Of a DNA stretch of 64,000 nt, positions 63,314-64,000 are shown one piece after another. Position numbers and translations under genes: made by a program. Source of the DNA: Mucilaginibacter defluvii (GTDB lineage Bacteria > Bacteroidota > Bacteroidia > Sphingobacteriales > Sphingobacteriaceae); assembly GCF_039543225.1 (NCBI RefSeq), contig NZ_BAABJI010000002.1, forward strand, positions 1-64,000. The letters are read 5' to 3'. The notes beneath the pieces were generated by a model. It saw only the letters and a program-made list of their open reading frames with translations, was not told the origin of the DNA and did no database searches. Numbering within the stretch: position 1 is the stretch's first letter; each line of letters opens with the position of its first letter.

Positions 63314-63594
63314 GGCCAGTTAGGGTAAATGCGCGCTTCAAATAACCCCAGATAACTGCAATACCAGGATATCATCTGCAAAATCAGCAGTTCACGGTGC
63401 TTTTTATAGCCCTTGGTTTCAAAGGCTAAAACCTCGTCATTCGCGGTAACAAAAAAACGCATTTCGCCTTTGCTGGGTTTGAATTTCGATTTCAGCACAT
63501 CGAATACCCTTACTTTTAACTTACTCGCCGGATCGTGAATAATTCCACCGTCTACGGTTTCGTGGTTAGCTATTGATATAAGGTAGTTTGACAT
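63310..63594 (-). CDS. Small hypothetical protein
   Basis: A 94-residue protein from ATG 63594 (SNYLISIANHETVDGGIIHD); the longer frame at 63624 is less likely. It has alternating beta strands (KVRVFDVLKSKF, EMRFFVTANDEVLAFETKGY) and a C-terminal helix HRELLILQMISWYCSYLGLF. The family is not recognised. Its stop codon shares the four bases TTAA with that of the convergent TPR gene. It is probably cytoplasmic. Confidence 0.6.
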   Translation of the reverse strand: MSNYLISIANHETVDGGIIHDPASKLKVRVFDVLKSKFKPSKGEMRFFVTANDEVLAFETKGYKKHRELLILQMISWYCSYLGLFEARIYPNWP

Positions 63595-63722
63595 CGTTAT
63601 CGTAATTTTGGTAAATCGATACAATATTCAAACCAAAACTAATTATACAAACAGTTTTTACCCGCTTATAAGCAATACGAATTAATTTTTGTTCGTTTTA
63701 GCATATGAATTAACCTGGGCTT

Positions 63723-63765
63723 AAAAAGCAAAATGCCCTGCTTCGTTTAAAAACAGGGCATTTTG
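63723..63765 (-). terminator. Intrinsic terminator after the HTH regulator gene
   Basis: On the minus strand CAAAATGCCCTG and CAGGGCATTTT form an 11-bp stem followed by GCTTTTT, 20 bases beyond the stop codon. Confidence 0.8.
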
Positions 63766-63784
63766 TAGACATTTATAAACAATA

Positions 63785-64000
63785 TCAGGCTTTGGCGCGC
63801 AATTCCTCATATAGAAGGATTACTTTACGTTGCAACGTAGCTATCTCTGTTTCGCGTTCGAGCAACTTTTTTTGCGCTACGCTGAGATTTGATGGTTCAG
63901 GTTCCGTTTCTTCAATATCACTCGCCAGCAGGTAAACTACCGCTACCTCAAATATATTGGCAATTTGTTCAAGGCGCGAAAGGTTAATATCGGTAACGCC
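63785..64000 (-). CDS. XRE-type helix-turn-helix regulator, C-terminal part (partial)
   Basis: The 71 visible residues start at the window edge with GVTDINLSRLEQIANIFEVA, then VVYLLASD, the last helices of an XRE/HTH_3 domain. They continue with a short acidic linker (IEETEPEPSN) and a coiled-coil helix (AQKKLLERETEIATLQRKV) ending LYEELRAKA. The N-terminal helices lie outside the window. Such short XRE proteins with a coiled tail are common in this phylum. Confidence 0.8.
   Translation of the reverse strand, partial: GVTDINLSRLEQIANIFEVAVVYLLASDIEETEPEPSNLSVAQKKLLERETEIATLQRKVILLYEELRAKA

Overview
The window looks like chromosomal DNA of a Bacteroidota bacterium, most likely family Sphingobacteriaceae (Mucilaginibacter- or Pedobacter-like). 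The evidence is two TonB-dependent receptor/DUF4249 lipoprotein pairs, GIN-domain (DUF2807) exported proteins, a tmRNA with the tag GENNYALAA, promoters of the TTTG/TAnnTTTG type, weak Shine-Dalgarno sequences, a DUF4290 protein and a very large alpha-2-macroglobulin protein. Family assignments were made by reading motifs; no database search was run.

Layout. 1-407: 3' end of 23S rRNA, 5S rRNA and terminator. 582-4614: LytS/LytTR two-component pair, an HxlR regulator divergent from the short-chain dehydrogenase it probably controls, and a methyltransferase. 4866-9278: TonB receptor, DUF4249 lipoprotein, PAP2 phosphatase and a SnoaL-like protein. 9279-10480: a decayed integrative element (integrase relic and a possible IS end) abutting ssrA. 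10481-19053: aminotransferase, LOG-family protein, VOC protein, exported HExxH protein, a second TonB receptor/DUF4249 pair and a GH19 chitinase-like protein. 19150-30768: housekeeping genes (cobalamin adenosyltransferase, ispD, queA, citrate synthase, recQ) with an ABC permease, a DUF3347 lipoprotein and a hybrid multi-PAS kinase. 30841-39808: exported PD40-amidohydrolase, two tandem carboxypeptidase-regulatory-domain paralogues, two GIN-domain proteins and a dihaem cytochrome c. 39892-44585: tig, clpP, clpX and AMP nucleosidase. 44582-57305: alpha-2-macroglobulin with an embedded SusC-type plug, cystathionine beta-synthase-like enzyme, GT39-type glycosyltransferase, murA with Asp in place of the catalytic Cys, DUF4290 and a dipeptide epimerase. 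57306-59204: a frameshifted membrane gene and an M20 peptidase.

The most unusual part is 59320-61568. Ten consecutive minus-strand genes of 45-63 codons each encode a Sec signal peptide or lipoprotein signal and end exactly in D-[V/I]-S-[S/V/T]-A-D at the stop codon. Six of them form a tandem array with a period of about 255 bp and carry the element AGDKKDVSSAD three times each. Serine codons switch between the TCN and AGY classes while the peptide stays the same, which suggests selection on the amino-acid sequence. The divergent neighbour encodes an exported TPR domain, one membrane span and a histidine phospho-acceptor-like region (SHQIRGP) with no ATPase domain. I propose, as inference only, a family of secreted repeat peptides, possibly pheromone- or RiPP-like precursors, and a candidate membrane sensor for them.

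The tmRNA tagging system and ClpXP are both present and would normally work together in ribosome rescue. No CRISPR array and no tRNA gene was seen.
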